Under the pieces are notes generated by a model. The model saw only the letters and a program-made list of their open reading frames with translations, was not told the origin of the DNA and did no database searches. A stretch of DNA of 64,000 nt, taken from contig JAHEBZ010000001.1 in assembly GCA_024641985.1 (NCBI GenBank), forward strand, positions 1-64,000. The letters are read 5' to 3'. This document shows, in pieces, positions 54,102-64,000 of the stretch. Both the position numbers and the translations under genes were made by a program. This stretch comes from Rhodoluna sp. (GTDB lineage Bacteria > Actinomycetota > Actinomycetes > Actinomycetales > Microbacteriaceae). The stretch's first letter is position 1; every line of letters starts with the position of its first letter.

Positions 54102-54961
54102 TAGTTGCCTGCCTTGCCTGGAACGTTGATTGCTACTGTGCCAAGGTCGGTGTCGGCGTGAGCACCGAGGTAGGCATCGATAACGGCTGGGTCTTTCATG
54201 ACCTGTGCCGGTGGGCCCTCGGCGACAACCTTGCCCTCGGCCATCACGATTACCCAGTCAGAGATGTGGCGAACCATGTGCATGTCGTGCTCGACAAACA
54301 AAACGGTTGTGCCATTTTTCTTTAGGTCTTTGATGTGATCTAGCAGGCTCTGGGTTAGCGCCGGGTTCACGCCAGCCATTGGCTCGTCAAGCATCACAAG
54401 CTTTGGTTCGCTCATAAGAGCGCGAGCCATCTCGAGAAGCTTGCGCTGGCCGCCCGAAAGCCCAGCGGCATAGTCTTCGCGCTTGGCGTCAAGCTTGAAG
54501 CGCTTTAGCAGGTCGTCGGCCTTCACAGTGATTGCTGCCTCGTGCTTAGACCAAAGCGGGCGAATGAGTGCCCGCAAGAAGTTTTCGCCAGGTTGGTTTT
54601 GGGCGCCAAGGCGCATGTTCTCGAGCACGGTTAGCAGGCTGAGAGCTTTGGTCAACTGGAAGGTTCGAATCATGCCAAGGCGTGCAACCTTATAAGAAGC
54701 AACGCCGGCAAGGTTTTTGCCCTCGAATGTCCAGCTGCCGGTGTTTGGTTTATCGAAACCGGTTAGCAGGTTGAAGAAGGTGGTCTTGCCGGCGCCGTTT
54801 GGGCCGATAAGAGCGGTGATCTGCCCGCGCGGAATCTCGACGTGCTCAACGTTGACTGCTGTAAGGCCGCCAAACTGGCGCATAACGTTGTCGGCAACCA
54901 GAATGGGGTCAACCTTTTTGCAGCCCGGAGCGGCCGCACCAATTGAAATTTCGTTAGCCAT
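54101..54961 (-). CDS. livG: Branched-chain-amino-acid-type ABC transporter ATPase LivG
   Basis: The 286-residue ATPase has Walker A GPNGAGKTTFFNLLTG, signature LSGGQRKLLEMARAL and Walker B LVMLDEPMAGVNP, followed by FVEHDMHMVRHISD. It forms the nucleotide-binding pair with LivF. A C-terminal tail after DAYLG is about 17 residues long. It overlaps livM by 8 bp. Confidence 0.93.
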   Translation of the reverse strand: MANEISIGAAAPGCKKVDPILVADNVMRQFGGLTAVNVEHVEIPRGQITALIGPNGAGKTTFFNLLTGFDKPNTGSWTFEGKNLAGVASYKVARLGMIRTFQLTKALSLLTVLENMRLGAQNQPGENFLRALIRPLWSKHEAAITVKADDLLKRFKLDAKREDYAAGLSGGQRKLLEMARALMSEPKLVMLDEPMAGVNPALTQSLLDHIKDLKKNGTTVLFVEHDMHMVRHISDWVIVMAEGKVVAEGPPAQVMKDPAVIDAYLGAHADTDLGTVAINVPGKAGN

Positions 54962-55937
54962 TGAACTGCAGCTCCTTTTTGTTGCCGAAGATGCCCTGTG
55001 GTCTGAAAATAACCAAGAGCATTAGTGCAAGACCAATCAACAGGAATCGAATCTGACCGACCTGAGGAAGAGTTAGGAACGGCAGCGCCCCGATTTCTAC
55101 CAAGCCGCTCATGATGCCCTGAGTCACGCTTAGAAGAACAAAGAACACCATTCCGCCAACAATTGGGCCAAGGATGGTGGCTGCGCCGCCGAGCAAAAGC
55201 ACTGTCCAGATCATGAATGTAAAGGTGGTTCCCCATGACTGTGGTTGCACGTTTGAAAGGTTGACCACAAACACCATGCCACCAAGAGCCGCCAAGGCTC
55301 CACCGATGATTAGCGCCTGCAGTTTGTAGGCAAACACGTTTTTGCCAAGGCTGCGAACGGCATCTTCGTCTTCACGAATTCCCTTTAGCACGCGCCCCCA
55401 AGGTGAACGCATCAAGAGCCAAACAAACACGGCGCCGAGTGCGATTATCGAAAATGCCACCAGGCGAATCCAGAGCTCGTCAGCGCGATACATGAACGGG
55501 CCGAAACCGTAGGTGCCTTCGGCGAACGGGTTTGCCGCCCAAAAGTCTTCGCCAAATTGGCTCAGGCCGTTCGAGCCGCCGGTGACCTTTGCAAAACCAA
55601 TGGTGGTCATAAAGTAGCGGAACACCTCAGATGCTGCGATTGTCACGATAGCCAGGTAGTCGGCACGTAGTCGCAAAGTTGGGATTCCGAGGATCACCGC
55701 GAACACGGCCGAAGCCAAGAGACCGATAAGAACACCTAGCCCCAAAGGCAGGCCAAAAGTGAGCACCGAAATTGCCATGCCGTAGGCGCCAACCGCAGCG
55801 AAGGCTGCCTGGCCAAAGTTAAGCAAACCGGTGTAACCGAAGTGCACCGATAGGCCTAGCGCGCAAAGAATGAAAGTCGCGGTAAATGGGCTGAATAGCT
55901 CGCCGAGAGCCAGGCTTCCGATGTTTAGCCAATCCAT
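54954..55937 (-). CDS. livM: Branched-chain-amino-acid-type ABC permease LivM
   Basis: The 327-residue, multi-TM protein has LGLSVHFGYTGLLNFGQAAFAAVGAY and the cytoplasmic RSPWGRVLKGIREDEDAVRSLGKN coupling loop, both typical of LivM. It pairs with LivH. A GAGAAAAAC context precedes ATG 55937, 12 bp after livH ends. Confidence 0.93.
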   Translation of the reverse strand: MDWLNIGSLALGELFSPFTATFILCALGLSVHFGYTGLLNFGQAAFAAVGAYGMAISVLTFGLPLGLGVLIGLLASAVFAVILGIPTLRLRADYLAIVTIAASEVFRYFMTTIGFAKVTGGSNGLSQFGEDFWAANPFAEGTYGFGPFMYRADELWIRLVAFSIIALGAVFVWLLMRSPWGRVLKGIREDEDAVRSLGKNVFAYKLQALIIGGALAALGGMVFVVNLSNVQPQSWGTTFTFMIWTVLLLGGAATILGPIVGGMVFFVLLSVTQGIMSGLVEIGALPFLTLPQVGQIRFLLIGLALMLLVIFRPQGIFGNKKELQFNG

Positions 55938-55949
55938 GGTTTTTCTCCC

Positions 55950-57254
55950 TTAGCCGATTCTCTGCTTCTTGCCAAGCACGCCCTGTGGGCGAACCAGAAG
56001 AACCAAGATCAAGATGATGAGCGAAGCGGCATACTTTAGGTCGGTTGGAATGATTAGCGATGAAACCTCGACAACCATTCCGATGATGAGTGCACCAACA
56101 GTTGCGCCAAGAGCGGTTCCGAGACCACCAAGGGTTACGGCTGCGAACAACAGCAACAGAATCTGGAATCCGGTCATCCAGTTGGCCTGGAATTGAAGGC
56201 CGTAAAGGATGCCGGCTAGGCCGGTTAGGGCGCCGGCTACAACCCAAACAATGCGGATGATGCGCTCGACATCGATGCCGGTTGAAGCGGCAAGCGAGGT
56301 GTTGTCGCTAACTGCGCGAGTTGCCTTGCCGATGCGGGTGCGAGTAAGGAACAGGGCAACCGCAGCCAGGGTTATCACGCTGATGCCCATCGAGCCAAGT
56401 GAGTTGACGGTGGTGTTAATTGGGCCAATCACAACGGCTTCAAATTCGCCCGAAATAACCTTTGTTTCGCCACCAAAGACCAACAGCAAAATGTAGCGAA
56501 TCACGATGGAGAAACCGATCGACACGATCATCATTTGGTTTAAGCCCAGGCGGCGCTTGCGCAAGGGGCGCCAGAGTGCGGCATCTTGGCTCCAGCCAAA
56601 CAAAGCGCTCAGTGCAATGGTTGCGGTTGCCGCAATGAGCAGCGGCCACTCGAAAACCACATAAAAGAGGTAGGTGAACAGTGCGCCGAAGGTGAGCATG
56701 TCGCCGTGGGCAAAGTTGTTGAGGCCGGTGGTGCCAAAAATAAGTGAGATGCCAATGGCCGCAACCGCGAGCAGCAGGCCAAGATTTAGACCTGAGAAAA
56801 CGCGAACAATTATTTGATCGCCAATTGGTTGAACCACGCGCAGGTCTTTGCCAAGCGGAAACAACACAGCCGCGGTGTTTGTGGCGGTTAGGTTTGCCTC
56901 GCGAACGGTGGTTTCAGGGTCGCGAAGACCAACGCCCTCGGGCAGGCTGTCGAGCAAAATTTCGACCTTGTAAACGCCCTTGGTGGCAACCTCGAGAACC
57001 CACTTGCCGTCGGCACCAGATGTTGCTTTGGCGTCAACACCATTTCCGGTTATCTGAACCGAAACTCCGGCAACCGGTTCGCCTTCGTTCTTGATGGTGC
57101 CCTTAATAAGCAGCTGTTCTGTGCTGGTTGAAGGCGATGGGCTAGGGCTTGCTGCCAGTGATGGAGTTGCCGAAAACAGCATTCCAAACACGATTGATAG
57201 CGCACCGAGCCAAAGCGAAAATGCGCGCTTTTTGCCGAGTGTTAGGTGGTTCAA
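55950..57254 (-). CDS. livH: Branched-chain-amino-acid-type ABC permease LivH fused to signal peptide and Ig-like domain
   Basis: The 434-residue protein is about 140 residues longer than usual LivH. Residues 1-34 form a signal peptide (hydrophobic run ending SLAA), a Pro/Ser linker follows, then residues of about 47-145 form a carboxypeptidase-regulatory-like beta-sandwich (GTIKNEGEPVAGVSVQITG, SGADGKWVLEV, YKVEILLDSLPEG). The permease begins near residue 155 (GLNLGLLLAVAAIGISLIFG) and ends VRPQGVLGKKQRIG. The added domain should lie outside the membrane, where it could help dock the binding protein. First gene of the operon. Confidence 0.9.
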   Translation of the reverse strand: MNHLTLGKKRAFSLWLGALSIVFGMLFSATPSLAASPSPSPSTSTEQLLIKGTIKNEGEPVAGVSVQITGNGVDAKATSGADGKWVLEVATKGVYKVEILLDSLPEGVGLRDPETTVREANLTATNTAAVLFPLGKDLRVVQPIGDQIIVRVFSGLNLGLLLAVAAIGISLIFGTTGLNNFAHGDMLTFGALFTYLFYVVFEWPLLIAATATIALSALFGWSQDAALWRPLRKRRLGLNQMMIVSIGFSIVIRYILLLVFGGETKVISGEFEAVVIGPINTTVNSLGSMGISVITLAAVALFLTRTRIGKATRAVSDNTSLAASTGIDVERIIRIVWVVAGALTGLAGILYGLQFQANWMTGFQILLLLFAAVTLGGLGTALGATVGALIIGMVVEVSSLIIPTDLKYAASLIILILVLLVRPQGVLGKKQRIG

Positions 57255-57402
57255 ACCAGCCTCCGTATAACTTTTACGCGAACCTCGCGTCGTTGCAGTT
57301 CCGTTGATTGAGATTACTCTAAAACGCTTGTGTTTCAGGGCACTTTTATAAACCTACTTGGCTTGTATTACGACCCGATTACGAAAGCCAATAAGAAGGT
57401 AG

Positions 57403-58917
<1,515 letters not shown>

Positions 58918-58938
58918 AGCGAACTAGGGGATACCTTC

Positions 58939-60057
58939 ATGAGCGAAATTGAAATTGGCCGCGGCAAACGCGGCAACCGCGCCTGGGCGTTCGACGACAT
59001 TGCCATCGTGCCAAGCCGTCGCACCCGCGACCCAAAAGATGTATCGACCACCTGGAAGATTGACGCATACGAGTTTGGCTTGCCAGTTCTTGGTGCACCA
59101 ATGGACTCTGTGGTTTCGCCTGAAACTGCTGTTGCAATTGGCAGGCTTGGCGGGTTGGGCGTGCTCGACCTCGAAGGCCTCTGGACTCGCTATGAAGACC
59201 CAACCAAACAGCTAGCCCAGATTGCCGGCCTATCGGGCGCCGAGGCAACCTTGCGAATGCAGCAAATTTATTCAGAGCCAATCAAGGCCGAGCTAATTCG
59301 TGACCGCATCGCTCAAATTCGCGCAGCTGGCGTAACCGTTGCCGGAGCACTTTCACCGCAGCGCGCCGCCGAGTTCAGCGACACCGTTATCAAGGCGGGC
59401 GTTGACCTATTTGTGATTCGCGGAACCACCGTTTCGGCCGAACACGTTTCTAAAGACCACGAACCGTTGAACCTCAAAAAGTTCATTTACGAACTCGATG
59501 TTCCGGTGATCGTTGGTGGCGCGGCAACATACACGGCCGCATTGCACCTGATGCGCACCGGTGCTGCCGGCGTGCTGGTTGGTTTTGGTGGCGGCGCTGC
59601 CTCAACAACTCGCAAGGTTTTGGGCATTCACGCACCAATGGCAACCGCCGTTGCCGATGTGGCTGGCGCTCGCCGCGACTACATGGATGAGTCTGGCGGC
59701 CGCTATGTTCACGTGATCGCCGATGGTGGTCTTGGCACCTCGGGCGACATCGTCAAGGCAATTTCGGTTGGTGCCGATGCCGTGATGCTTGGTTCGGTTT
59801 TGGCTCGTGCCGAAGAAGCGCCTGGCAAGGGTTCGCACTGGGGCCAAGAGGCCTTCCACGCCGAACTGCCTCGCGGGCACAAAGTTGACGTTGGCACCTC
59901 AGGCAGCCTCGAGCAAATTTTGCTTGGCCCATCTTCGTCGGCCGACGGCACCACAAACCTCATGGGGGCCTTGCGTCGCGCAATGGCAACCACCGGCTAT
60001 TCAGACGTCAAAGAGTTTCAGCGCGTTGACGTTGTGGTTGCTCCCTATCACGCATAA
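58939..60057 (+). CDS. guaB3: GuaB3-family IMP dehydrogenase-related protein
   Basis: The 372-residue protein has the family opening EIEIGRGKRGNRAWAFDDIA and IVPSRRTRDPKDVS, a TIM barrel, no CBS domains, and GTSGDIVKAISVGADAVMLGS near the end. The usual catalytic Cys loop is not recognisable. GuaB3 proteins occur beside guaB in actinobacteria; some have GMP reductase activity, so recycling GMP to IMP is possible here. Confidence 0.95.
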   Translation: MSEIEIGRGKRGNRAWAFDDIAIVPSRRTRDPKDVSTTWKIDAYEFGLPVLGAPMDSVVSPETAVAIGRLGGLGVLDLEGLWTRYEDPTKQLAQIAGLSGAEATLRMQQIYSEPIKAELIRDRIAQIRAAGVTVAGALSPQRAAEFSDTVIKAGVDLFVIRGTTVSAEHVSKDHEPLNLKKFIYELDVPVIVGGAATYTAALHLMRTGAAGVLVGFGGGAASTTRKVLGIHAPMATAVADVAGARRDYMDESGGRYVHVIADGGLGTSGDIVKAISVGADAVMLGSVLARAEEAPGKGSHWGQEAFHAELPRGHKVDVGTSGSLEQILLGPSSSADGTTNLMGALRRAMATTGYSDVKEFQRVDVVVAPYHA

Positions 60058-60061
60058 ATAA

Positions 60062-60784
60062 ATGTCAAACAAAGCCCCAACCTGGTTTGCCGTTGCAACA
60101 CGGCCAAAGTGGATCGGGGCTTTGTTGCTTTCGCTGCTTGTGGCCGCCATTTTTGGCGGGCTTGGCCAGTGGCAACTCGATCGAGCATTCACCAAGGATG
60201 CAGCCGTGCAGTTCAAATCGACCGGCTATACGCTTGCGATTGGCCTCGAGTTGATGCTTGACCCCAAGCACACATACCTGGTTGAAAACCGCCTGCAACA
60301 GGGGGTTGGCGGTTATTGGGTAACTTTGGCCGCGCACGACAAAGACATGGTGAACCACACATTGGTGCTCGGTTGGACAAAAGATTTGCAGAGCGCCGAA
60401 AAGATTCGCGAAGACCTGATGAGCTCGGTTCAGGCTCAGGCATTTTTGAGATATAGCGGGGCACCGTTGCCCGATGAGGCACCGCAAAAGACCGACCCGG
60501 CGAAGCCATACCTATTGAAGTCGATTTCGGTGGCGCAGTTGATAAACCTCTATTCGCCCGATGTGCCAATTGCCACTCAAAGCCAGTATTACGCGGTGAT
60601 GATGCCAAAATTTGATGGACTCGAACCGGTTTGGGTCGACTATGGCGAGGCATCTGAAAACATCAACTGGCTAAGCGCTTTCTACTTTTTAGAGTGGATG
60701 CTGTTTGCCGGCTTTGCAGTCTTTTTGTGGTGGCGCTTGGTTAAAGATGCCCAACTTTTGGAACAAAACGAAACGATAAACTAG
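60062..60784 (+). CDS. SURF1-family protein
   Basis: The 240-residue protein has an N-terminal TM (GALLLSLLVAAIFGGLGQWQLDRAF, holding the SURF1 GxWQLxR-like motif), an outer domain with LVENRLQQGVGGYWV, and a C-terminal TM (MLFAGFAVFLWWRLV). SURF1 proteins help insert haem a into cytochrome oxidase. It starts four bases after guaB3, far from oxidase genes. Confidence 0.85.
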   Translation: MSNKAPTWFAVATRPKWIGALLLSLLVAAIFGGLGQWQLDRAFTKDAAVQFKSTGYTLAIGLELMLDPKHTYLVENRLQQGVGGYWVTLAAHDKDMVNHTLVLGWTKDLQSAEKIREDLMSSVQAQAFLRYSGAPLPDEAPQKTDPAKPYLLKSISVAQLINLYSPDVPIATQSQYYAVMMPKFDGLEPVWVDYGEASENINWLSAFYFLEWMLFAGFAVFLWWRLVKDAQLLEQNETIN

Positions 60785-60788
60785 AGCC

Positions 60789-61226
60789 ATGACCCAAACC
60801 CCATCAAAGCCCGCGTTGCCCGCTATCGGTGGCGTTTTGAAGTATTTCAAGGTCACCAGCTACATCACCGGAATCTTTTTGATTCTGATCATGATTTTGT
60901 GGGGCATTCGCCTTAGCATTCAGGCAGATCTGTGGCTTGCCGGCCCCGATGGGTTTCTTTACCTGGCGTTCTATTCACTAGACGCAGCAGGCGAAAAGGT
61001 TGGGCTGCCAACCAGTGGCCTCGACATCACCGTTATTTCGCTGATTGTTCACGGCTGGCTTTATGTTGCCTATCTGTTTGGCGATTTCAGACTCTGGACT
61101 CTGATGCGCTGGAGCTTCTTGCGTTTCTTGATCATCGCACTCGGTGGCATTGTGCCGCTGCTGTCATTCTTTACCGAGCGCCACTTCACCAAGGTGGCCG
61201 AAGCCGAACTGAAGAAGGTTTCTTAA
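60789..61226 (+). CDS. DUF3817 membrane protein
   Basis: The 145-residue protein has three or four membrane segments and the family pattern [29 protein letters not shown] and [15 protein letters not shown]. Function is unknown; it is often found beside guaA and SURF1 genes in actinobacteria. It overlaps guaA by one base. Confidence 0.85.
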   Translation: MTQTPSKPALPAIGGVLKYFKVTSYITGIFLILIMILWGIRLSIQADLWLAGPDGFLYLAFYSLDAAGEKVGLPTSGLDITVISLIVHGWLYVAYLFGDFRLWTLMRWSFLRFLIIALGGIVPLLSFFTERHFTKVAEAELKKVS

Positions 61227-62797
61227 TGACCCAATCAACCAATGCCCGACCGGTTCTTGTAGTCGACTTCGGCGCTCAATACGCGCAGTTGATTGCGCGC
61301 CGCGTTCGCGAGGCTTCGGTTTATTCCGAGATAGTGCACCACAACGTAACCGCGGCCGAGGTGGCTGCTAAGAACCCGCTTGCCATCATTCTTTCGGGTG
61401 GCCCATCATCGGTTTATGAGGCTGGCTCGCCGCAACTCGACCCGGCAATTCTTGAACTTGGGGTGCCGGTGCTTGGCATTTGCTATGGGTTTCAAACGTT
61501 GGCTAACGCTCTTGGTGGCACTGTTGAACCAACCGGAATTCGCGAGTATGGCGCGACTCAGCTGAATGTTACGGCAGGCGGCGAGATTCTTGAAGGCCAG
61601 CCTGCCTCGCAAACATGCTGGATGTCGCACGGTGACCAGGTGACCAAGGCGCCGGCCGGGTTTGAGGTTCTTGCGAACACCGAAATCACCCCGGTGGCAG
61701 CCTTTGCCAACCACGAAAAGAAGATTTATGGCGTGCAGTGGCACCCAGAAGTTAAGCATTCAGAGTTTGGTCAGAATGTTTTGACCAACTTCTTGCACAA
61801 CGCAGCCGGCATTGCCGCCGACTGGAACTCGGGCAATGTTATTGCCGAGCAGGTTGAGAAGATTCGCGCCCAGGTTGGCGATGCTCGCGTTATTTGTGGC
61901 CTCTCTGGCGGTGTTGATTCGGCGGTTGCAGCGGCCATCGTGCACAAGGCGGTTGGCGATCAGCTGGTTTGCGTGTTTGTGAACCACGGTTTGCTGCGCC
62001 AAGACGAAGCCGAGCAGGTTGAGCGCGACTATGTTGCGGCAACGGGTATTCGTTTGGTAACCGTGAACGTTGAAGATAAGTTCTTGAACGCACTTGCCGG
62101 CGTGAGCGACCCCGAGACCAAACGCAAGATCATTGGCCGCGAGTTTATTCGCACCTTCGAAGAAGCCCAGGCTGCGCTGTATGAAGAGTCGAAGGCCGAC
62201 GACCGCCCAATCAAGTTCTTGGTTCAAGGCACGCTCTACCCCGATGTTGTTGAATCTGGTGGCGGCGCAACCGCGGGCATCAAGAGTCACCACAACGTTG
62301 GTGGGTTGCCAGACGACATCGAATTCGAATTGGTCGAACCACTTCGCACTCTTTTCAAGGATGAAGTTCGCGCAATCGGCGCCGAGCTTGGCTTGCCTGC
62401 CGAGATTGTTCAGCGACAGCCCTTCCCTGGCCCAGGCCTTGGCATTCGCATCGTTGGCGAAATAACCAAAGAGCGCCTAGATCTGCTGCGCAAAGCCGAC
62501 GCAATTGTGCGAGCAGAGCTAACCGCCGCCGGCCTTGACGCCGAAATTTGGCAGTGCCCAGTTGTGTTGTTGGCCGATGTGCGGTCGGTTGGCGTGCAGG
62601 GCGATGGCCGCACCTATGGCCACCCAATTGTGCTTCGCCCGGTTTCATCAGAGGATGCCATGACCGCCGACTGGACCCGTGTGCCCTATGACGTGCTTGC
62701 CAAGATTTCGAACCGAATCACCAACGAGGTTGACGGCGTGAACCGCGTGGTTCTTGACGTAACCTCAAAGCCACCTGGCACCATCGAGTGGGAATAG
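61226..62797 (+). CDS. guaA: GMP synthase (glutamine-hydrolysing)
   Basis: The 523-residue protein has the class I glutaminase domain ([18 protein letters not shown], Cys in LGICYGFQ, His/Glu in QWHPEVKHS) and the ATP pyrophosphatase domain with [13 protein letters not shown], ending [13 protein letters not shown]. It converts XMP to GMP. ATG 61226 overlaps the DUF3817 stop; the track start at 60932 belongs to another reading of that gene. Confidence 0.98.
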   Translation: MTQSTNARPVLVVDFGAQYAQLIARRVREASVYSEIVHHNVTAAEVAAKNPLAIILSGGPSSVYEAGSPQLDPAILELGVPVLGICYGFQTLANALGGTVEPTGIREYGATQLNVTAGGEILEGQPASQTCWMSHGDQVTKAPAGFEVLANTEITPVAAFANHEKKIYGVQWHPEVKHSEFGQNVLTNFLHNAAGIAADWNSGNVIAEQVEKIRAQVGDARVICGLSGGVDSAVAAAIVHKAVGDQLVCVFVNHGLLRQDEAEQVERDYVAATGIRLVTVNVEDKFLNALAGVSDPETKRKIIGREFIRTFEEAQAALYEESKADDRPIKFLVQGTLYPDVVESGGGATAGIKSHHNVGGLPDDIEFELVEPLRTLFKDEVRAIGAELGLPAEIVQRQPFPGPGLGIRIVGEITKERLDLLRKADAIVRAELTAAGLDAEIWQCPVVLLADVRSVGVQGDGRTYGHPIVLRPVSSEDAMTADWTRVPYDVLAKISNRITNEVDGVNRVVLDVTSKPPGTIEWE

Positions 62798-63675
62798 CCG
62801 TATTTGGGCATCGGGGGGCTTCGGGTTATCGCCCAGAAAACACCCTCGAGGCCTTTGAACTTGCCTTTGCGCAAGGTGCAGATGCCATTGAGTGCGATCT
62901 GGTGCCAACCAAAGACGGCGAGCTGGTTATTCGTCATGACAACTTTTTAGCTGGCACCACCGACATTGCCTCGCGACCCGAGTTGGCCAGCAAGGCCAGA
63001 GTTGGCAAAACCGGCTGGCGAACCACCAGCACCGATTGGTTCACCGAAGATCTCACGCTTACGCAAATTAAGACCTTGCGTGCCAACGAACGGCTTGCCG
63101 ATTTGCGCCCCGGCAGCGCCAAATTTGATGGTCAGTTTGAAGTGCCAACCCTGGATGAGTTGCTTGCCGCACCTTTTGCAGATGGCAAAACCCTGATTCT
63201 CGAAGTCAAGCGTGCCGCCGATTTTGCAGCAGTCGGAATTCCGGTTGCGGCAATATTGGCTCGCAAACTTCGTGAGAGCAATTGGCAACAGCGGGGCATA
63301 AAGATCATCATCGAAAGCTTTGAGGCCAAGGCGCTCGAGCAGCTGAAGCGCACCTGCGGCGAGTTTGCCGAGTATGTATTGTTGGTCGAACACCACGAAT
63401 TTCCTAAAGACCAGGCCGACCAGTTAGCGGTTCTAACCGAGGTGGCCGAGCGCTTCGATGGCATCAGCCCAAATTCGAAAGTGATTTTTGATCACCCCGA
63501 GGTTGTTGAAATGGCTCATTATCTGGGCCTCAAAATTTTCACCTGGACAGCCAGGGCGGAAGATGCCGAAAACGGCATCGAGGAATACTATGCGAAGTTC
63601 ATTTTGAGCGGGGTTGATGGCATCTTTGCCGACCAACCAGATCTGCTCGTCGAAGTTGTCGCAGGCCTGACCTAG
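62788..63675 (+). CDS. Glycerophosphodiester phosphodiesterase
   Basis: The 295-residue protein has the GDPD signature [22 protein letters not shown], then GADAIECDL with metal-binding Glu and Asp, and VIRHDNFL. It hydrolyses glycerophosphodiesters to glycerol 3-phosphate and alcohol. No signal peptide, so it is likely cytoplasmic. GTG 62788 overlaps guaA by 10 bp. Confidence 0.92.
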   Translation: MGIAVFGHRGASGYRPENTLEAFELAFAQGADAIECDLVPTKDGELVIRHDNFLAGTTDIASRPELASKARVGKTGWRTTSTDWFTEDLTLTQIKTLRANERLADLRPGSAKFDGQFEVPTLDELLAAPFADGKTLILEVKRAADFAAVGIPVAAILARKLRESNWQQRGIKIIIESFEAKALEQLKRTCGEFAEYVLLVEHHEFPKDQADQLAVLTEVAERFDGISPNSKVIFDHPEVVEMAHYLGLKIFTWTARAEDAENGIEEYYAKFILSGVDGIFADQPDLLVEVVAGLT

Positions 63676-63687
63676 GATTACGGAATT

Positions 63688-64000
63688 ATGTCTGAACTTG
63701 ATATTTTTGGTGGCGCCTTTGGAGCAAGCGAAAAGCTTGTCGAGGGGCTAAACCCGCAGCAACGCGCGGCCGTCGAATATCGCGGCCCCGCGCTTCTGAT
63801 TGTGGCCGGCGCCGGTTCTGGCAAAACCCGAGTGCTCACGCACCGCATCGCTCACTTGCTGGCCAACCGCGAGGCCTGGCCCTCGCAAATTTTGGCAATT
63901 ACATTCACCAACAAGGCCGCCGCCGAAATGCGCGAGCGCGTCAAAGAGTTGCTTGGTCAGGCCGCCGATGGCATGTGGCTAAAAACTTTTCACTCAGCCT
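63688..64000 (+). CDS. pcrA: UvrD/PcrA-type DNA helicase, N-terminal part (cut by window end)
   Basis: The 104 visible codons have the Q motif ([11 protein letters not shown]), Walker [21 protein letters not shown] and motif Ia [15 protein letters not shown], ending in the motif Ic region (KTFHS). It is a superfamily 1 3'-5' helicase; the opening [18 protein letters not shown] is typical of actinobacterial PcrA. It is not in the ORF track because no stop lies in the window. Confidence 0.93.
   Translation, partial: MSELDIFGGAFGASEKLVEGLNPQQRAAVEYRGPALLIVAGAGSGKTRVLTHRIAHLLANREAWPSQILAITFTNKAAAEMRERVKELLGQAADGMWLKTFHSA

Overview
The window reads as chromosome of an actinobacterium, most likely a Microbacteriaceae member (order Micrococcales) with a compact genome, such as the freshwater Luna lineage (Rhodoluna/Aquiluna). 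This is inferred from the spc/alpha ribosomal gene order without rpsN or rpsD, a guaB-guaB3 pair, a groES with a CIRCE box, moderate G+C by eye and very tight gene packing. I could run no search, so the taxonomy is an inference. No rRNA, tRNA, CRISPR array, insertion sequence, integrase or prophage gene was seen.

Region 1 (1-263) is the 3' end of tuf (EF-Tu) with a strong terminator. Region 2 (363-22217) is a catabolic island of about 22 kb lying between tuf and rpsJ, where the str and S10 ribosomal operons usually adjoin. It looks like a pathway for plant-type C-glycosides and their decorated forms. It encodes two cytoplasmic glycosidases (GH43 and GH106-like), two pyranose-oxidase-like FAD enzymes of the C-glycoside 3-oxidase type, and one Gfo/Idh dehydrogenase. 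It also has three sets of C-glycoside deglycosidase alpha (TIM barrel) and beta (small beta-sandwich) subunits, two further TIM-barrel isomerases, a SnoaL-like protein, an MFS carrier, a three-gene CUT1 sugar ABC importer without its ATPase, and a ROK repressor. A 19-bp repeat occurs before the ABC operon and in the promoter between the ROK gene and the oxidase/deglycosidase operon, with a diverged copy between the split alpha/beta pair. A second palindrome, TTAGGTA(A/G)ACTAA, marks two other promoters. The expected flow is import, removal of pentosyl/rhamnosyl decorations, oxidation at C3 of the C-linked sugar, C-C cleavage by the metal-dependent alpha/beta enzyme, then isomerisation and reduction of the released 3-oxo-sugar.

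Region 3 (22540-40179) holds the S10, spc and alpha operons (rpsJ to secY-adk-map, infA-rpmJ-rpsM-rpsK-rpoA-rplQ), then truA and rplM-rpsI. Several ribosomal proteins carry Ala/Lys/Glu-rich tails, most strikingly the N-terminus of L15. Hairpin-rich leaders precede rpsJ, rpsM, rpoA and rplM.

Region 4 (40218-50786) is envelope, cofactor and tRNA-modification housekeeping: glmM, coaA, glmS, acpS, alr, tsaE, tsaB and a fused rimI-tsaD, then a DUF4190 membrane protein, a THUMP-like methyltransferase and a solitary CIRCE-controlled groES. Region 5 (50792-57254) has an EamA/RarD-type carrier and a branched-chain-amino-acid-type ABC system whose LivH permease is fused to a signal peptide and an Ig-like domain. 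Region 6 (57412-64000) has guaB, guaB3, a SURF1 protein, a DUF3817 protein, guaA, a glycerophosphodiester phosphodiesterase and the start of a UvrD/PcrA-type helicase cut by the window end.
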